64,000 bases of DNA from contig NZ_AQXH01000001.1 of NCBI RefSeq assembly GCF_000375465.1, forward strand, positions 1,527,338 to 1,591,337, given 5' to 3'. The notes beneath the pieces are model-generated. The model did no database searches. It was not told the DNA's origin and was given only the letters and a program-made list of their open reading frames with translations. The DNA is from Balneola vulgaris DSM 17893 (lineage in GTDB: Bacteria; Bacteroidota; Rhodothermia; Balneolales; Balneolaceae). Shown here piece after piece: positions 44,872 through 53,773 of the stretch (its first letter is position 1; every line of letters starts with the position of its first letter). The translations under genes and the position numbers were made by a program.

Positions 44872-44906
44872 AAAAAAAGGACGGTGTAGCCGAGTGCTAC
44901 ACCGTC
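44872..44906 (-). terminator. Intrinsic terminator of the TPR-protein gene
   Basis: Perfect 11-bp stem GACGGTGTAGC (44880-44890) / GCTACACCGTC (44896-44906), with TTTTTTT following on the minus strand. It lies about 46 bp past the stop. Confidence 0.9.
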
Positions 44907-44952
44907 AAAATTGAAGATAGGAAAAGATACAAATGTTTTGCTTTATAGCAAA

Positions 44953-46293
44953 TTAACGAACTGTAGTAGTCTTGTTAATCCAGCTATAGCATGGCATTAA
45001 TGAGCCATCAATTTTTACCTTTTGTCCATTCTGAAGGTTATCCAATTTTAGGAATTTGTCTTCCGCAGTTGGAGTAACGGCTTCATAATTTGGCAACTGT
45101 GAATTTACATTACTTGCTACCGAAGGATCTTTAGCCTTTGCCATGTTTAAGTAATCGATTACTAACCAATATACTACACGGTCTTGAGCTTCCATTTTTC
45201 GGCCTTCTTCCTCAATACAAGTCGAAATTGCTTGAGCATAAATACGAGCTTTATTGATGTAAGCCTGACCATAGTTTGAATCAATTTTTAGTGCTTCTTC
45301 AACATATCGATCAGCTGTTTTAATCTGATTCATGTTGATATATGCATCAGAGATGCTCACGTTGATTCTCTTTTTGTCATCATCGTTAGAAGCCATGTTT
45401 AATGCTTCTTTATAAAGAGCAATTGCTTCAGCATAACGAGCATTACTTCTTTCCGTTTCAGCAAGTGCCATAGCACTTTCAAACGTAGGCTCTACTTCGT
45501 GAAGCTTTCTTCTAACTTTAACTAGCTCTTCGCGATTGTCTACATCTTCATAAGCATCAGCCAACGCTTTTAGCGCTTCTGTATTATTTGGCTCTGCTTC
45601 AAGAATAGGAGCGTAGTAACTAATAACATCTTCTGGGCTACCGAATAGATCTTTCTGGAAGTCCTTAAGCTTTTCTTGGAATTCAGGTGAAGCATGTTTC
45701 ATTGCTTCATCTATAACCGCTTGCGCTTTTTCACGCTCTCTTTTATTGATATAGTTTCTCAATAGAGCATCTACATAATAACCTTGAGCAGAAGTTGTAG
45801 CACGCTTAGGGTCTAAATCAAACATCATTTGGAACTGAGTATAAGCCTTGTTAAGTCCATCCGTGATGTACGAATAATTCTCTAAATAAAAACGTCCTTT
45901 ATCCTGTAACGCTCTGTACTTATCAGCAGGAGTGCCTTCAGCGAGTTCAATACGATCATCTAATACCATAACCGCTGAATCTAAATAAGCCGCTTTAATA
46001 CCAGGATCTGTTTCGCTCTTAGCTAATTCTTTATAAATAGTTACAAACTTCGAAAGCTGTATAGATAAGTTGAAGCTTGGATGTCCTTCAATATCAGCAG
46101 GTTTAGAACATAGCATCCAACGGCCAAACTTAAGAGCAAACTGATAGTCTTTCCCTTTGTAGTTTGAGTTAAAAATTGAGTACGCAGCTAGTGGTGCCAT
46201 CTCATCTGGAGGGGTAGGATTACATTCGGCCTGAGCAGTTACCATTGCCGAACTTGTAAACAAGAACCCTAAAACTAATACTAGATTTTTCAT
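44953..46293 (-). CDS. Periplasmic/outer-envelope TPR-repeat protein
   Basis: A 446-residue protein with signal peptide MKNLVLVLGFLFTSSAMVTA (cleavage near AQA). The mature part is mostly helical, with several tetratricopeptide-type repeats, clearest at about 225-345 (PNNTEALKALADAYEDVDN; YAEAIALYKEALNMA; INMNQIKTADRYVEEALKI). There is no lipobox or transmembrane anchor beyond the signal. TPR proteins act as scaffolds; the partner is unknown. It is the last gene of the ComA-to-TPR cluster, 67 bp after the barrel gene, with a short inverted repeat GTGTTA/TAACAC in the gap (46316-46333). Confidence 0.82.
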   Translation of the reverse strand: MKNLVLVLGFLFTSSAMVTAQAECNPTPPDEMAPLAAYSIFNSNYKGKDYQFALKFGRWMLCSKPADIEGHPSFNLSIQLSKFVTIYKELAKSETDPGIKAAYLDSAVMVLDDRIELAEGTPADKYRALQDKGRFYLENYSYITDGLNKAYTQFQMMFDLDPKRATTSAQGYYVDALLRNYINKREREKAQAVIDEAMKHASPEFQEKLKDFQKDLFGSPEDVISYYAPILEAEPNNTEALKALADAYEDVDNREELVKVRRKLHEVEPTFESAMALAETERSNARYAEAIALYKEALNMASNDDDKKRINVSISDAYINMNQIKTADRYVEEALKIDSNYGQAYINKARIYAQAISTCIEEEGRKMEAQDRVVYWLVIDYLNMAKAKDPSVASNVNSQLPNYEAVTPTAEDKFLKLDNLQNGQKVKIDGSLMPCYSWINKTTTVR

Positions 46294-46360
46294 CTTTCTT
46301 CTATTGTTGTTAGCGTGTTATCATGTTAACACGGTAGTTGTCTATATTATTACTTTAAAA

Positions 46361-47671
46361 TTAATTAAGCTTTCGTTTGAAAAACATCAATTCTGCTAAA
46401 TTCACAGATAAATTGAAAGCCCAAATGTTTTCTTTTACAAGATTATTATCAGTGGTTCCACGAATACCATATTGAACGCTAAAGTCGAATGATGACTGTG
46501 AACGAACAATTGGTGAAATCATACCTAAACCAGCCGAGAACCATAGTGTTTCAATGTCTTGGCCTTCAATGTTTAAGTAACCAGAATCGTAAGATACACC
46601 TGCAGTGTATTCAAAGTTTGATAAAAACCCTCTGCTGTTACTGTTATAGGCGTTAAATTGAGTCCCTACCCCAATCATAAACCTATCACTGAAACTAGCT
46701 TCTTGAGTTGCGTCAAACCCATATTCCGCATTACTCCAATCTTCAAACATCCCTTCCACAGATAAACTAAAACTTGGACCTGCAAAATAGGAAATTCCAC
46801 CACTTAATCTCGATGGTAATGAAATAGTTTCTTGCTCGGTGGCTCCAATCTGAATCTCAGAACCAAAAGTATCACCTAAAGTCTTAACAGTCTCACGCTT
46901 TTTCTCCGCTTCAAACTCATTTTTTAGTGTGTATGCGGCACCAACTTGGATGATATCACGTGCGCCAAATACTTTTCTAGCAGTGGCTAGCACACCAAAT
47001 CGATGAGACAAATTAGTTCCATTGATTTTGGCATTTACTGAACTCGTTGTTAAGTCAGTAAGTGATTTATTATTTAAAGTGGTTACCGACTCCTTGTTAT
47101 TCTGCGTTAGAAAAGAATACGAAGGTGCATAACCTATAGATAGGTTTTTATTAATTCTGTAGCCTAAACCAACTTCAAACTTGGTAAGTCCACCTGTACC
47201 TTCTTTTGTATAGCCAAAATCTAATAATGATCCATCTTCTAATGTGCGCGACGATTCTGCATTCGCACTATAATTTGATCGAGTTTCTGGAAATAAGGCT
47301 ACCGATAAACCTAATTTATTCGATATAACCGGAAATACAGCTTGGAAGCTTCCAACATTTAATAAGCTATTTGCACCTGAATCTTGTCCATCAGTAATGG
47401 AGTAATTCGTGAGTCCAAAATTAGCCGAACCTCTAGTAAAGGCACCTATTCCCCAAAAAGCAGGATTCCCTAATCCTGGAGATTGAAGGTCGTTGAAAGA
47501 AACACCGATAATTCCCATTCCTTTTTCTTGGGCAGTGTTTGTTTGTGTAGGAGAACCAATACCGTAATAAGAGTAAGGGCTTCCACTATTTGCTTCATCA
47601 GCTTGAGCAAATGCATCTACTGAAAGGAAAGAAAAAATCGAAACGGCGATAACTAAATTTCTAATCTTCAT
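46361..47671 (-). CDS. Outer-membrane beta-barrel protein (FadL/OmpP1-like)
   Basis: A 436-residue exported protein with signal peptide MKIRNLVIAVSIFSFLSVDAF (cleavage near AFA-Q). The mature N-terminus reads GSPYSYYGIGSPTQTNTAQ and GNPAFWGIGAFTRGSANFGL, a style common to FadL-like and PorV-related barrels in Bacteroidota. The rest alternates aromatic strands (FEVGLGYRINKNLSIGYAP; FDFSVQYGIRG) and polar loops, fitting a 12-14 strand barrel. It lacks the usual terminal Phe, ending FFKRKLN. It follows the DUF4270-like lipoprotein gene by 5 bp. Substrate or partner is unknown. Confidence 0.8.
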   Translation of the reverse strand: MKIRNLVIAVSIFSFLSVDAFAQADEANSGSPYSYYGIGSPTQTNTAQEKGMGIIGVSFNDLQSPGLGNPAFWGIGAFTRGSANFGLTNYSITDGQDSGANSLLNVGSFQAVFPVISNKLGLSVALFPETRSNYSANAESSRTLEDGSLLDFGYTKEGTGGLTKFEVGLGYRINKNLSIGYAPSYSFLTQNNKESVTTLNNKSLTDLTTSSVNAKINGTNLSHRFGVLATARKVFGARDIIQVGAAYTLKNEFEAEKKRETVKTLGDTFGSEIQIGATEQETISLPSRLSGGISYFAGPSFSLSVEGMFEDWSNAEYGFDATQEASFSDRFMIGVGTQFNAYNSNSRGFLSNFEYTAGVSYDSGYLNIEGQDIETLWFSAGLGMISPIVRSQSSFDFSVQYGIRGTTDNNLVKENIWAFNLSVNLAELMFFKRKLN

Positions 47672-47676
47672 GATCT

Positions 47677-48888
47677 TTACTCCGCTATAGTTAGAATTAG
47701 TTTTGGTCGCTTATCCGCACTACTGGTATGATCATGTATAAGCTTTGTAGACAACACGCCTCCTGGTGTGAGGTATATATACTTCGTGTTTACATCTTTG
47801 TCTCCATAAATCAATTCATTTATAAACCGACTTACATTAAACCTTTGCGCATCAGAGAGAGTGTCTTGAACAGAAAAGTCTCTTATAACTCCAGAAGTTG
47901 ACCCTCCAAATTGTAAACCATAAACCAAGTCGATGTTAAGTTCACCACTTAAGTTCATTGATACAGGATTAATACGCTCGGCTCCGGGAGTTCCATTGTT
48001 TTCTAAAAACTCATTGTCCTCGTAAACAACCAACTCTGCTTTAATTACATTCTCATTGCTGTATCCATCTACAAGTCCATTTAGGTCTACAGATGCGTAA
48101 TTATCTAAAAAGGAAGTAAACTTGATGCGATTCGGTGTTGCAGCCGCATTGCTAGTATCTAATGTGAAACCTACATCTCTGTAGGTGAAATTAGAGGTAT
48201 CACTTGCTACAGTATCGATATGAGTAAAGAAACTACCAGAAGGTATAGCATGAATGATTTTTGAACTCACTTGTTCAGGCACAATTGCAAGGCCATGAAA
48301 TTCACGAACGTACACCGAGTCGATGTTTTCATCATCACTATTGGCGTAGGCCGCATATGCTTGCACCCATGAACTTGGCAACTCTACAATTACCGAATCT
48401 TCAGAAGTCACTGAAAAAGTAGTTAATGGTGTAGCGCTATCGTAAGCAATTACGTCCGTAGCTTTCAATGATGAACTTCTCCAAGACTCAGTTACTTCAT
48501 AAATGGTGAAGTTAGTTTGTGATTCAGGATCACCGTAAACATCTGTACTATCGAAAGTAATTTGAAGCTGAACTCTACTGTTCACATCCAAGGAATCATC
48601 ATCAGATAAATTGATGAGGCTTGGACGCACATAAAATGTAGATTCAAAATTACCATATACAGGATCTTCGAAATAGCCCATTTGAATGCTGGCTAACTGT
48701 CCTGAATATATCTCTGAGGTTTGTGGGGTTATGCTATTAACTAAAAGTGTATCGAATCTGATATCGGTTCCTGGTACAATAGTACTCCCCACCGAACTTG
48801 GGTTTTCACAAGCTATAATTCCAGCCAAAACCATTACAGATAAAATGAGCCGCCCCGTGAGTGCAGCTCTAGAAATGCGTTCCTTCAA
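47677..48888 (-). CDS. DUF4270-like lipoprotein
   Basis: A 403-residue protein with a basic-hydrophobic leader and lipobox AGIIAC (Cys27), predicting a lipid-anchored protein. After the Cys, ENPSSVGSTIVPGTD leads into VNSITPQTSEIYSGQLASIQMGYFEDPVYGNFES, the layout of Bacteroidota DUF4270 lipoproteins. Beta-rich segments and a late KAELVVYEDNEF segment suggest a jelly-roll domain. In Bacteroidota, DUF4270 genes often sit next to a short starch-synthase-like gene, exactly as here, which supports the assignment. Function is unknown. It is 5 bp before the barrel gene and 19 bp after the starch-synthase-like gene. Confidence 0.75.
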   Translation of the reverse strand: MKERISRAALTGRLILSVMVLAGIIACENPSSVGSTIVPGTDIRFDTLLVNSITPQTSEIYSGQLASIQMGYFEDPVYGNFESTFYVRPSLINLSDDDSLDVNSRVQLQITFDSTDVYGDPESQTNFTIYEVTESWRSSSLKATDVIAYDSATPLTTFSVTSEDSVIVELPSSWVQAYAAYANSDDENIDSVYVREFHGLAIVPEQVSSKIIHAIPSGSFFTHIDTVASDTSNFTYRDVGFTLDTSNAAATPNRIKFTSFLDNYASVDLNGLVDGYSNENVIKAELVVYEDNEFLENNGTPGAERINPVSMNLSGELNIDLVYGLQFGGSTSGVIRDFSVQDTLSDAQRFNVSRFINELIYGDKDVNTKYIYLTPGGVLSTKLIHDHTSSADKRPKLILTIAE

Positions 48889-48907
48889 TGTATTCTACTC
48901 GATTAAA

Positions 48908-49705
48908 TTATTTAACAATCTTGTTATAATATTCAGCAAACTTTTCTGAAACGTCTTCTGGCGATCCTTGAATCTGATCTGGTGTGATACCAAATTCTTT
49001 GAATGCATCATCGAATTCATCTCTGAGATAATTTCCGGTTACAACATGATCGCTGTATTTAAGACCTAAACGTAGTAAGTCTACTTTGCCGTTATCAGTA
49101 AGCTCGTTGATATTTATATCGTCTGGTAAACCTAACAGCTCCAAGATCTTTGCTGTATCTGCTTGGCCTTCATTCTCTGGGTGATGAAGATTGTAAATGA
49201 TCTTCGTGTTCTTGAAGATTTCTTCATTTTTATACTTCGTTTTAACCAGTAATGGAATAAGTCCAGCAGGCCAGTCATGACAGTGAATGATATCGGGTTC
49301 CCAGCCGAGTTTCATAACTGTTTCTAGCACGCCTTTATTGTAGAAGGCTAGTCTTTCGTCATTGTCTGGGAAAAACTCGTCGGTATTCGGTTTTTTAAAC
49401 AATCCTTTTCTCTTGAAATAGGTATCGTTATCTAAGAAGTATACCTGCAGCTTCGCATTTGGGATACTCGCTACTTTAATTTTCATGCTTTCGATATTGT
49501 CGCCAACTTCAACTTCAATTCCCGACAATCGAATCACTTCGTGGAGCCTATTTCTACGATCGTTAATTGAACCGTATTTAGGCAGTAATATTCTTATTTC
49601 AAATCCCTTGTCTTGCAAAGATGCTGGCAAAAAGCGGAGCAAATCTGCGGTGTATGTCATTCTAGCGAATGGTGATATCTCTGCTGCTGCGTATAATATT
49701 TTCAT
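48908..49705 (-). CDS. Short starch/glycogen-synthase catalytic-domain-like protein (GT5 N-half only)
   Basis: A 265-residue protein matching only the N-terminal GT5 domain of glycogen synthase: KILYAAAEISPFARMTYTADL, RILLPKYGSINDRRNRLHEV, WEPDIIHCHDWPAGLIPLLVK and YSDHVVTGNYLRDEF. The ADP-glucose-binding KTGGL of true GlgA (A-x-K-TGGLADV) reads ARMTYTADL here. The second GT domain (about 200 residues) is absent. So it is not expected to be an active glycogen synthase. This short family is common in Bacteroidota beside DUF4270 genes. It follows the ComA-like gene by 10 bp. Confidence 0.88.
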   Translation of the reverse strand: MKILYAAAEISPFARMTYTADLLRFLPASLQDKGFEIRILLPKYGSINDRRNRLHEVIRLSGIEVEVGDNIESMKIKVASIPNAKLQVYFLDNDTYFKRKGLFKKPNTDEFFPDNDERLAFYNKGVLETVMKLGWEPDIIHCHDWPAGLIPLLVKTKYKNEEIFKNTKIIYNLHHPENEGQADTAKILELLGLPDDININELTDNGKVDLLRLGLKYSDHVVTGNYLRDEFDDAFKEFGITPDQIQGSPEDVSEKFAEYYNKIVK

Positions 49706-49715
49706 GTATACTTTA

Positions 49716-50531
49716 TTACTCGTCGTTTGAAATTGAACGATCTCTCGTCATTTGCTGAAAATCAGGATCTTCAATGGAACAAAAGTCCATTAAAGTATCA
49801 CTTCTTAAACCCAAGCGAATAGTCTCTAACGAGATCACTTCGTTTGGTGGTATATTTCCAAGGTTTACATTTGATCCATATTTTTTAACGAACCAAACTT
49901 GTTGTTCCTTCTTAGGAGCTTCAAAGATGAGCTTATCCACTGGAATCTGATCAGTGATTTCTTCAATTAAGCCAGAGCGAATTTCCCCACTAGGACGAAA
50001 CATCCCTACAGTTCCACTTTCTCTAGCTTCTAGTATCACTTTTTCAGCACCGGCTTCTAACTCCTCAACTACTACTTTAACCCATTTATACGGAGGAATA
50101 ACTTCGTTAGGGTTTTTACTCCCAACCTCAGAATATACTTTAAATTCTTGACTTAGGTCTCGAATAATCGCCTGCTTCTTCTCATCGCTTAACCAAATGG
50201 TTCCATTGGAAACCTCAAGCGTATCGATGTTATATTTTTTAAGTAGCTGAACGTATGCATCGAGCTGCCCACGCACCAAATACGCTTCAAATAAGGTACC
50301 TCCTAAATACACAGAGATACCCGCATTGGCATAAACTTCTAATTTGGCTTCTAGATTTTGAGTTACTAGAGCAGTTCCCCACCCTAATTTAACTACATCA
50401 ACAGAGTTGGAGCAAACTTGACAGAAGTCTTCACTTTCCCTTATGCTCAACCCTTTATCTAATACAAAAGTCATCCCGTTTGAGCGAGGCTTTTGTGTAC
50501 GATTCGGTAAATGATTAATACTATGTGGCAT
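49716..50531 (-). CDS. comA: Phosphosulfolactate synthase (ComA family)
   Basis: A 271-residue TIM-barrel protein. The family start KPRSNGMTFVLDKGLSI is intact, followed by VDVVKLGWGTALV, VYLGGTLFEAYLV, LEVSNGTIWLSDEKK, EAGAEKVILEARESG and IFEAPKKEQQVWF, typical of PF02679 enzymes. Known members join phosphoenolpyruvate and sulfite to 2-phospho-3-sulfolactate, for coenzyme M in archaea or sulfolactate in some bacteria. Here coenzyme M is unlikely; sulfolactate or a sulfonolipid precursor are possibilities. No ComB or ComC gene is in the window. It heads the cluster with the short starch-synthase-like gene. Confidence 0.85.
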   Translation of the reverse strand: MPHSINHLPNRTQKPRSNGMTFVLDKGLSIRESEDFCQVCSNSVDVVKLGWGTALVTQNLEAKLEVYANAGISVYLGGTLFEAYLVRGQLDAYVQLLKKYNIDTLEVSNGTIWLSDEKKQAIIRDLSQEFKVYSEVGSKNPNEVIPPYKWVKVVVEELEAGAEKVILEARESGTVGMFRPSGEIRSGLIEEITDQIPVDKLIFEAPKKEQQVWFVKKYGSNVNLGNIPPNEVISLETIRLGLRSDTLMDFCSIEDPDFQQMTRDRSISNDE

Positions 50532-50735
50532 TTTATCCTAAAAATCAAAGCCCTCAATATACAGAATCTGAATATCGTATTAAAGAACAGCTTTTATTAA
50601 GTGAAATGATTTTTTACAATCATAATCTCACCTTAATATCATGCCCATATCTATCTTTTTTCCTCCCATTAAGAACTCATACAATCTATCTGAATAAATG
50701 CTGTTTCAGAACTAAGCATTCTCTATTTTTAAGCA

Positions 50736-51962
50736 ATGGAAAACACGGGACTCATAGCTCGGAGGTATTTATTCTCAAGAAAACATATCTCCCTCATTTC
50801 AACTCTTACCTTTATTAGCATCATTGGTGTTACTATTGGAACCGCCTTATTGATACTCATACTGTCGGTTTTTAATGGTTTCTTTGATGTTGTTCAAGGC
50901 TATTTACTTTCCTATGATCCAGATATCCGCATTGAATCGATGGAAGGCACAGTGTTTTCTAACTTCGAAGATAAGCGAGCATCCCTTTCCACTATCCCAG
51001 AGATTGAACTCATATCTCCTTATGTAAATGGGAAAGCGTTACTGGCCAATAATGAAGACCAAAACAAAGTAATAGAATTAAAAGGTGTAGAGAAAGATAG
51101 CTTTCTCAAACTAATTGATATCGACAATAGCATTGTGTCTGGTGTGTTTGATGTGAGCGTGCGAAATCGCAAACCAGGGCTAGTTATCCATGAAAGTTTG
51201 CGTAACGAACTTGGCTTATCATTAGGGGATGAAGTTGCACTTCTAAGCGCTTCAGGTATGAGAAAAACACTTACTCAAGTTACTGCTCCACGTGTATATA
51301 GATTTGAAGTTCGCGGCAGTTACAGTTTAGAGCAAATTGGTGGGGGCGCCGAGGTATTTATTGATTTAACCGCAGCTCAAAGGCTCTTTCGTGCTCGAAA
51401 TAACATATCTGGCTTTGATGTTAAACTGGATAATTTTAAAAATGCAGAGTCTCTAAAACCTGAGATCACTCAAGCTATTGGCCCCGGCTTTAAAGTGTCA
51501 TCTTGGTATGATTTGCAAAAGCCACTATATGATGTGATGTATCTTGAAAAGTGGGGAGCTTATATCATCCTTATGATAATCATAATAGTGGCCGTGCTAA
51601 ACATAGTAGGCTCACTCACAATGATTGTAATTCAGAAAAAAAGGGATATTGGCATTCTGATTACCATGGGATATTCTAAAGAAGCCATACGCTCCATATT
51701 CAGAAAGCAGGGATTTTATATTGGGCTTATTGGTTGCACCATTGGGGGCAGTTTAGGGCTCTTACTTTGTTGGCTACAAGCCGAATTTAGCTTAGTAAAG
51801 CTATCCTCAGCCTTTCTCATTGATGCGTATCCTGTACTTGTACAACCTACTGATGTGATCATCATTTTAGCAGGTAGTTTATTCTTATGTGTAGCAGCAA
51901 GTTGGTATCCTGCTAATCGTGCCTCTGAAGTAGAACCCGCCAACGCTATTCGTTACGAATAA
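50736..51962 (+). CDS. Lipoprotein-release ABC transporter permease (LolC/LolE, FtsX/MacB family)
   Basis: A 408-residue inner-membrane permease. Topology fits LolC/E: a first helix near 19-45 (STLTFISIIGVTIGTALLILILSVF), a large periplasmic domain (about 50-260), then three helices near 270-295, 320-345 and 365-385. Family segments include MENTGLIARRYLFSRKHIS, GAYIILMIIIIVAVLNIVGSLTM, QKKRDIGILITMGYSKEAIR and ASWYPANRASEVEPANAIRYE. It moves outer-membrane lipoproteins to the carrier LolA. The ATPase LolD is not in this window. It is adjacent, stop to stop, to the convergent MurF-like gene. Confidence 0.9.
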   Translation: MENTGLIARRYLFSRKHISLISTLTFISIIGVTIGTALLILILSVFNGFFDVVQGYLLSYDPDIRIESMEGTVFSNFEDKRASLSTIPEIELISPYVNGKALLANNEDQNKVIELKGVEKDSFLKLIDIDNSIVSGVFDVSVRNRKPGLVIHESLRNELGLSLGDEVALLSASGMRKTLTQVTAPRVYRFEVRGSYSLEQIGGGAEVFIDLTAAQRLFRARNNISGFDVKLDNFKNAESLKPEITQAIGPGFKVSSWYDLQKPLYDVMYLEKWGAYIILMIIIIVAVLNIVGSLTMIVIQKKRDIGILITMGYSKEAIRSIFRKQGFYIGLIGCTIGGSLGLLLCWLQAEFSLVKLSSAFLIDAYPVLVQPTDVIIILAGSLFLCVAASWYPANRASEVEPANAIRYE

Positions 51963-53654
51963 TTAGCCTTCGTTATAAACGTCTGGTAAGTCATTCTCGT
52001 AAAGCACCACATCGCCTGCTTGCACGTACTGATGCACCAATTCATTGGCTTCAAATAGGGAAGTAACAACTCTCACTTTATCTGACTGCCCATCAATTTC
52101 TGAAATACCTTCCTGTATTGGAACTGAACGATCTTCACCTACCAACACCACTAAATCTAGATTAGCCTGCCCTATTGCTTTACCAAAGTTTTTATTCTCT
52201 TCATATTCTAACTCACCCAACTCTACCATTCCAGGGGTGATGATAATTCGCCTACCTGAATTGAATTGTGATAAGATTTCAACTGCATTTTTTGCTCCAA
52301 CAGGGTTCGAATTGAAGGCGTCATCTATTACAAAGAACTGACCTGCTTTTTTTAATTCCAACCTGTGTTCAACCGGTTCTATATTTGCAGCGCCTAAAGT
52401 CATCGTTTTAGGTCTAATGCCTAAATGATGAGCCACCCCTATTGCCAAGAGCATGTTTTGCACATTATGTGCCCCAAGTAGCTTAGTTCTAAACTCCTCT
52501 ACTTTTTCCTCAAATTGAATTACGAACCGAGTTCCTTCTGTATCATATGAAATATCTCGTGCTTGGATGACACCGGTATCTAAGCCAACCATTATGCGGT
52601 TTAAATCTGATCTTGACTCCCCCATTCTACTTACATAACGATCATCTGCATTTAATACGGCAACACCTCCTGATTTCACATTATCAATCAAGGTGCCTTT
52701 CTCTTTGGCTATTACTTCCTGACCTCCGAAGGTTTCGAGGTGAGCCACCCCTACATTAGTAACAATGCCAATATCCGGCGTGGCAATATCGCATAGCTCC
52801 TGAATATTCCCTGCATAACGAGCTCCCATTTCTAGGATTAGAATCTGGTGGTGCGATTGCAAATCATTATTAATCACCTTGCAAATACCCATTGGCGTAT
52901 TAAAGCTACCGGGAGTGGAGCATACACTAAATCGTTCTTTCAGAAGATCACGTACCATAAATTTAGTACTCGTTTTACCATAACTCCCCGTAATTGCAAT
53001 CACCTTTAGGTGAGGCATAGAAGCTAATTTTTTACGAGCCTGCTCTTTGAATCCTTCTTGTATTCTTGCCTCTACGGGACGTGTAATTTGTCCTGATATC
53101 CAAACTATGAATGGAATTAAAATGGCTCCAAAAACCCACCCAAATGCTAATAGAACTACATCAAAGTTGAGTAAGGCGGTATCAAAATTTTGCACCGCAA
53201 GATTTGTGAACAACACCCTTCCAGTGAATGCACTATAGGTAAAAAATAGAGGAAAGATTAGGGTTAAGATGGCAATGGGTATAAGCAATCTTTTTACCCG
53301 TGAAGTGAGCACTAAAGGCTTTTTCACTTTTTCTTGACGATAGCGTTTTACAGAACCCAACCAGAACAACCCAAAGATAAAAAAGGAAACGGCGATAGAA
53401 GACTTCGTGAGTTCAAGTTCGAACCATGCATCCATTGCAATTACCAAGAATAACAAAAGGTTGATAATGCCTAGCTCAAGAGGAATAGTTTTTTCATCCC
53501 AATGGTCTTTTAACCACGCCCAAAACTCATTCTGTTTATACCCTACCTGCTGAAATGTGTGCAAGAAAAACTTTGTGCGGTACCAATGATACCTTAGTAG
53601 AATGAGACAAAATAGTACGGAACAGATATTGAGTACGCTATGATACCAGAACAA
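51963..53654 (-). CDS. Membrane-anchored MurF-like Mur ligase
   Basis: The C-terminal two-thirds matches MurF: ATP site VIAITGSYGKTSTKFMV (Walker A at 223-230), GSFNTPMGICKVI, EMGARYAGNIQELCDIATPDIGIVTNVG, then VEHRLELKKAGQFFVIDDAFNSNPVGA. MurF adds D-Ala-D-Ala to the cell-wall precursor. Yet the N-terminal UDP-MurNAc-binding domain is missing. In its place are about 190 residues with five membrane helices (about 5-21, 62-78, 86-103, 122-142, 164-187). The usual MurF size is about 450; this is 563. It may be a membrane-bound ligase acting on a different acceptor, or a compensated MurF. Catalytic residues look intact. Confidence 0.82.
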   Translation of the reverse strand: MFWYHSVLNICSVLFCLILLRYHWYRTKFFLHTFQQVGYKQNEFWAWLKDHWDEKTIPLELGIINLLLFLVIAMDAWFELELTKSSIAVSFFIFGLFWLGSVKRYRQEKVKKPLVLTSRVKRLLIPIAILTLIFPLFFTYSAFTGRVLFTNLAVQNFDTALLNFDVVLLAFGWVFGAILIPFIVWISGQITRPVEARIQEGFKEQARKKLASMPHLKVIAITGSYGKTSTKFMVRDLLKERFSVCSTPGSFNTPMGICKVINNDLQSHHQILILEMGARYAGNIQELCDIATPDIGIVTNVGVAHLETFGGQEVIAKEKGTLIDNVKSGGVAVLNADDRYVSRMGESRSDLNRIMVGLDTGVIQARDISYDTEGTRFVIQFEEKVEEFRTKLLGAHNVQNMLLAIGVAHHLGIRPKTMTLGAANIEPVEHRLELKKAGQFFVIDDAFNSNPVGAKNAVEILSQFNSGRRIIITPGMVELGELEYEENKNFGKAIGQANLDLVVLVGEDRSVPIQEGISEIDGQSDKVRVVTSLFEANELVHQYVQAGDVVLYENDLPDVYNEG

Positions 53655-53773
53655 GCTCTTATTATTTAATTGTGAATAATTCTATGGATATAGGCATGCT
53701 GTCGAATTTAACAGCTATCGCCCGTATATTCACCACGATTTAACAGCAAAAGTTTCGAATTGGAGTCGAATAT

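Noticed and set aside
48908-49705. Truncated (pseudogene) glycogen synthase
   Set aside because: The half-length form with altered KTGGL is a known stand-alone family in Bacteroidota beside DUF4270 genes, so it looks like an intact gene.
50525-50818. 97-residue open reading frame upstream of and overlapping the LolC/E-like gene
   Set aside because: Its low-complexity, His/Leu/Ser-rich sequence has no recognisable motif, it starts inside comA's head region and it overlaps a clear permease start in another frame; likely chance.
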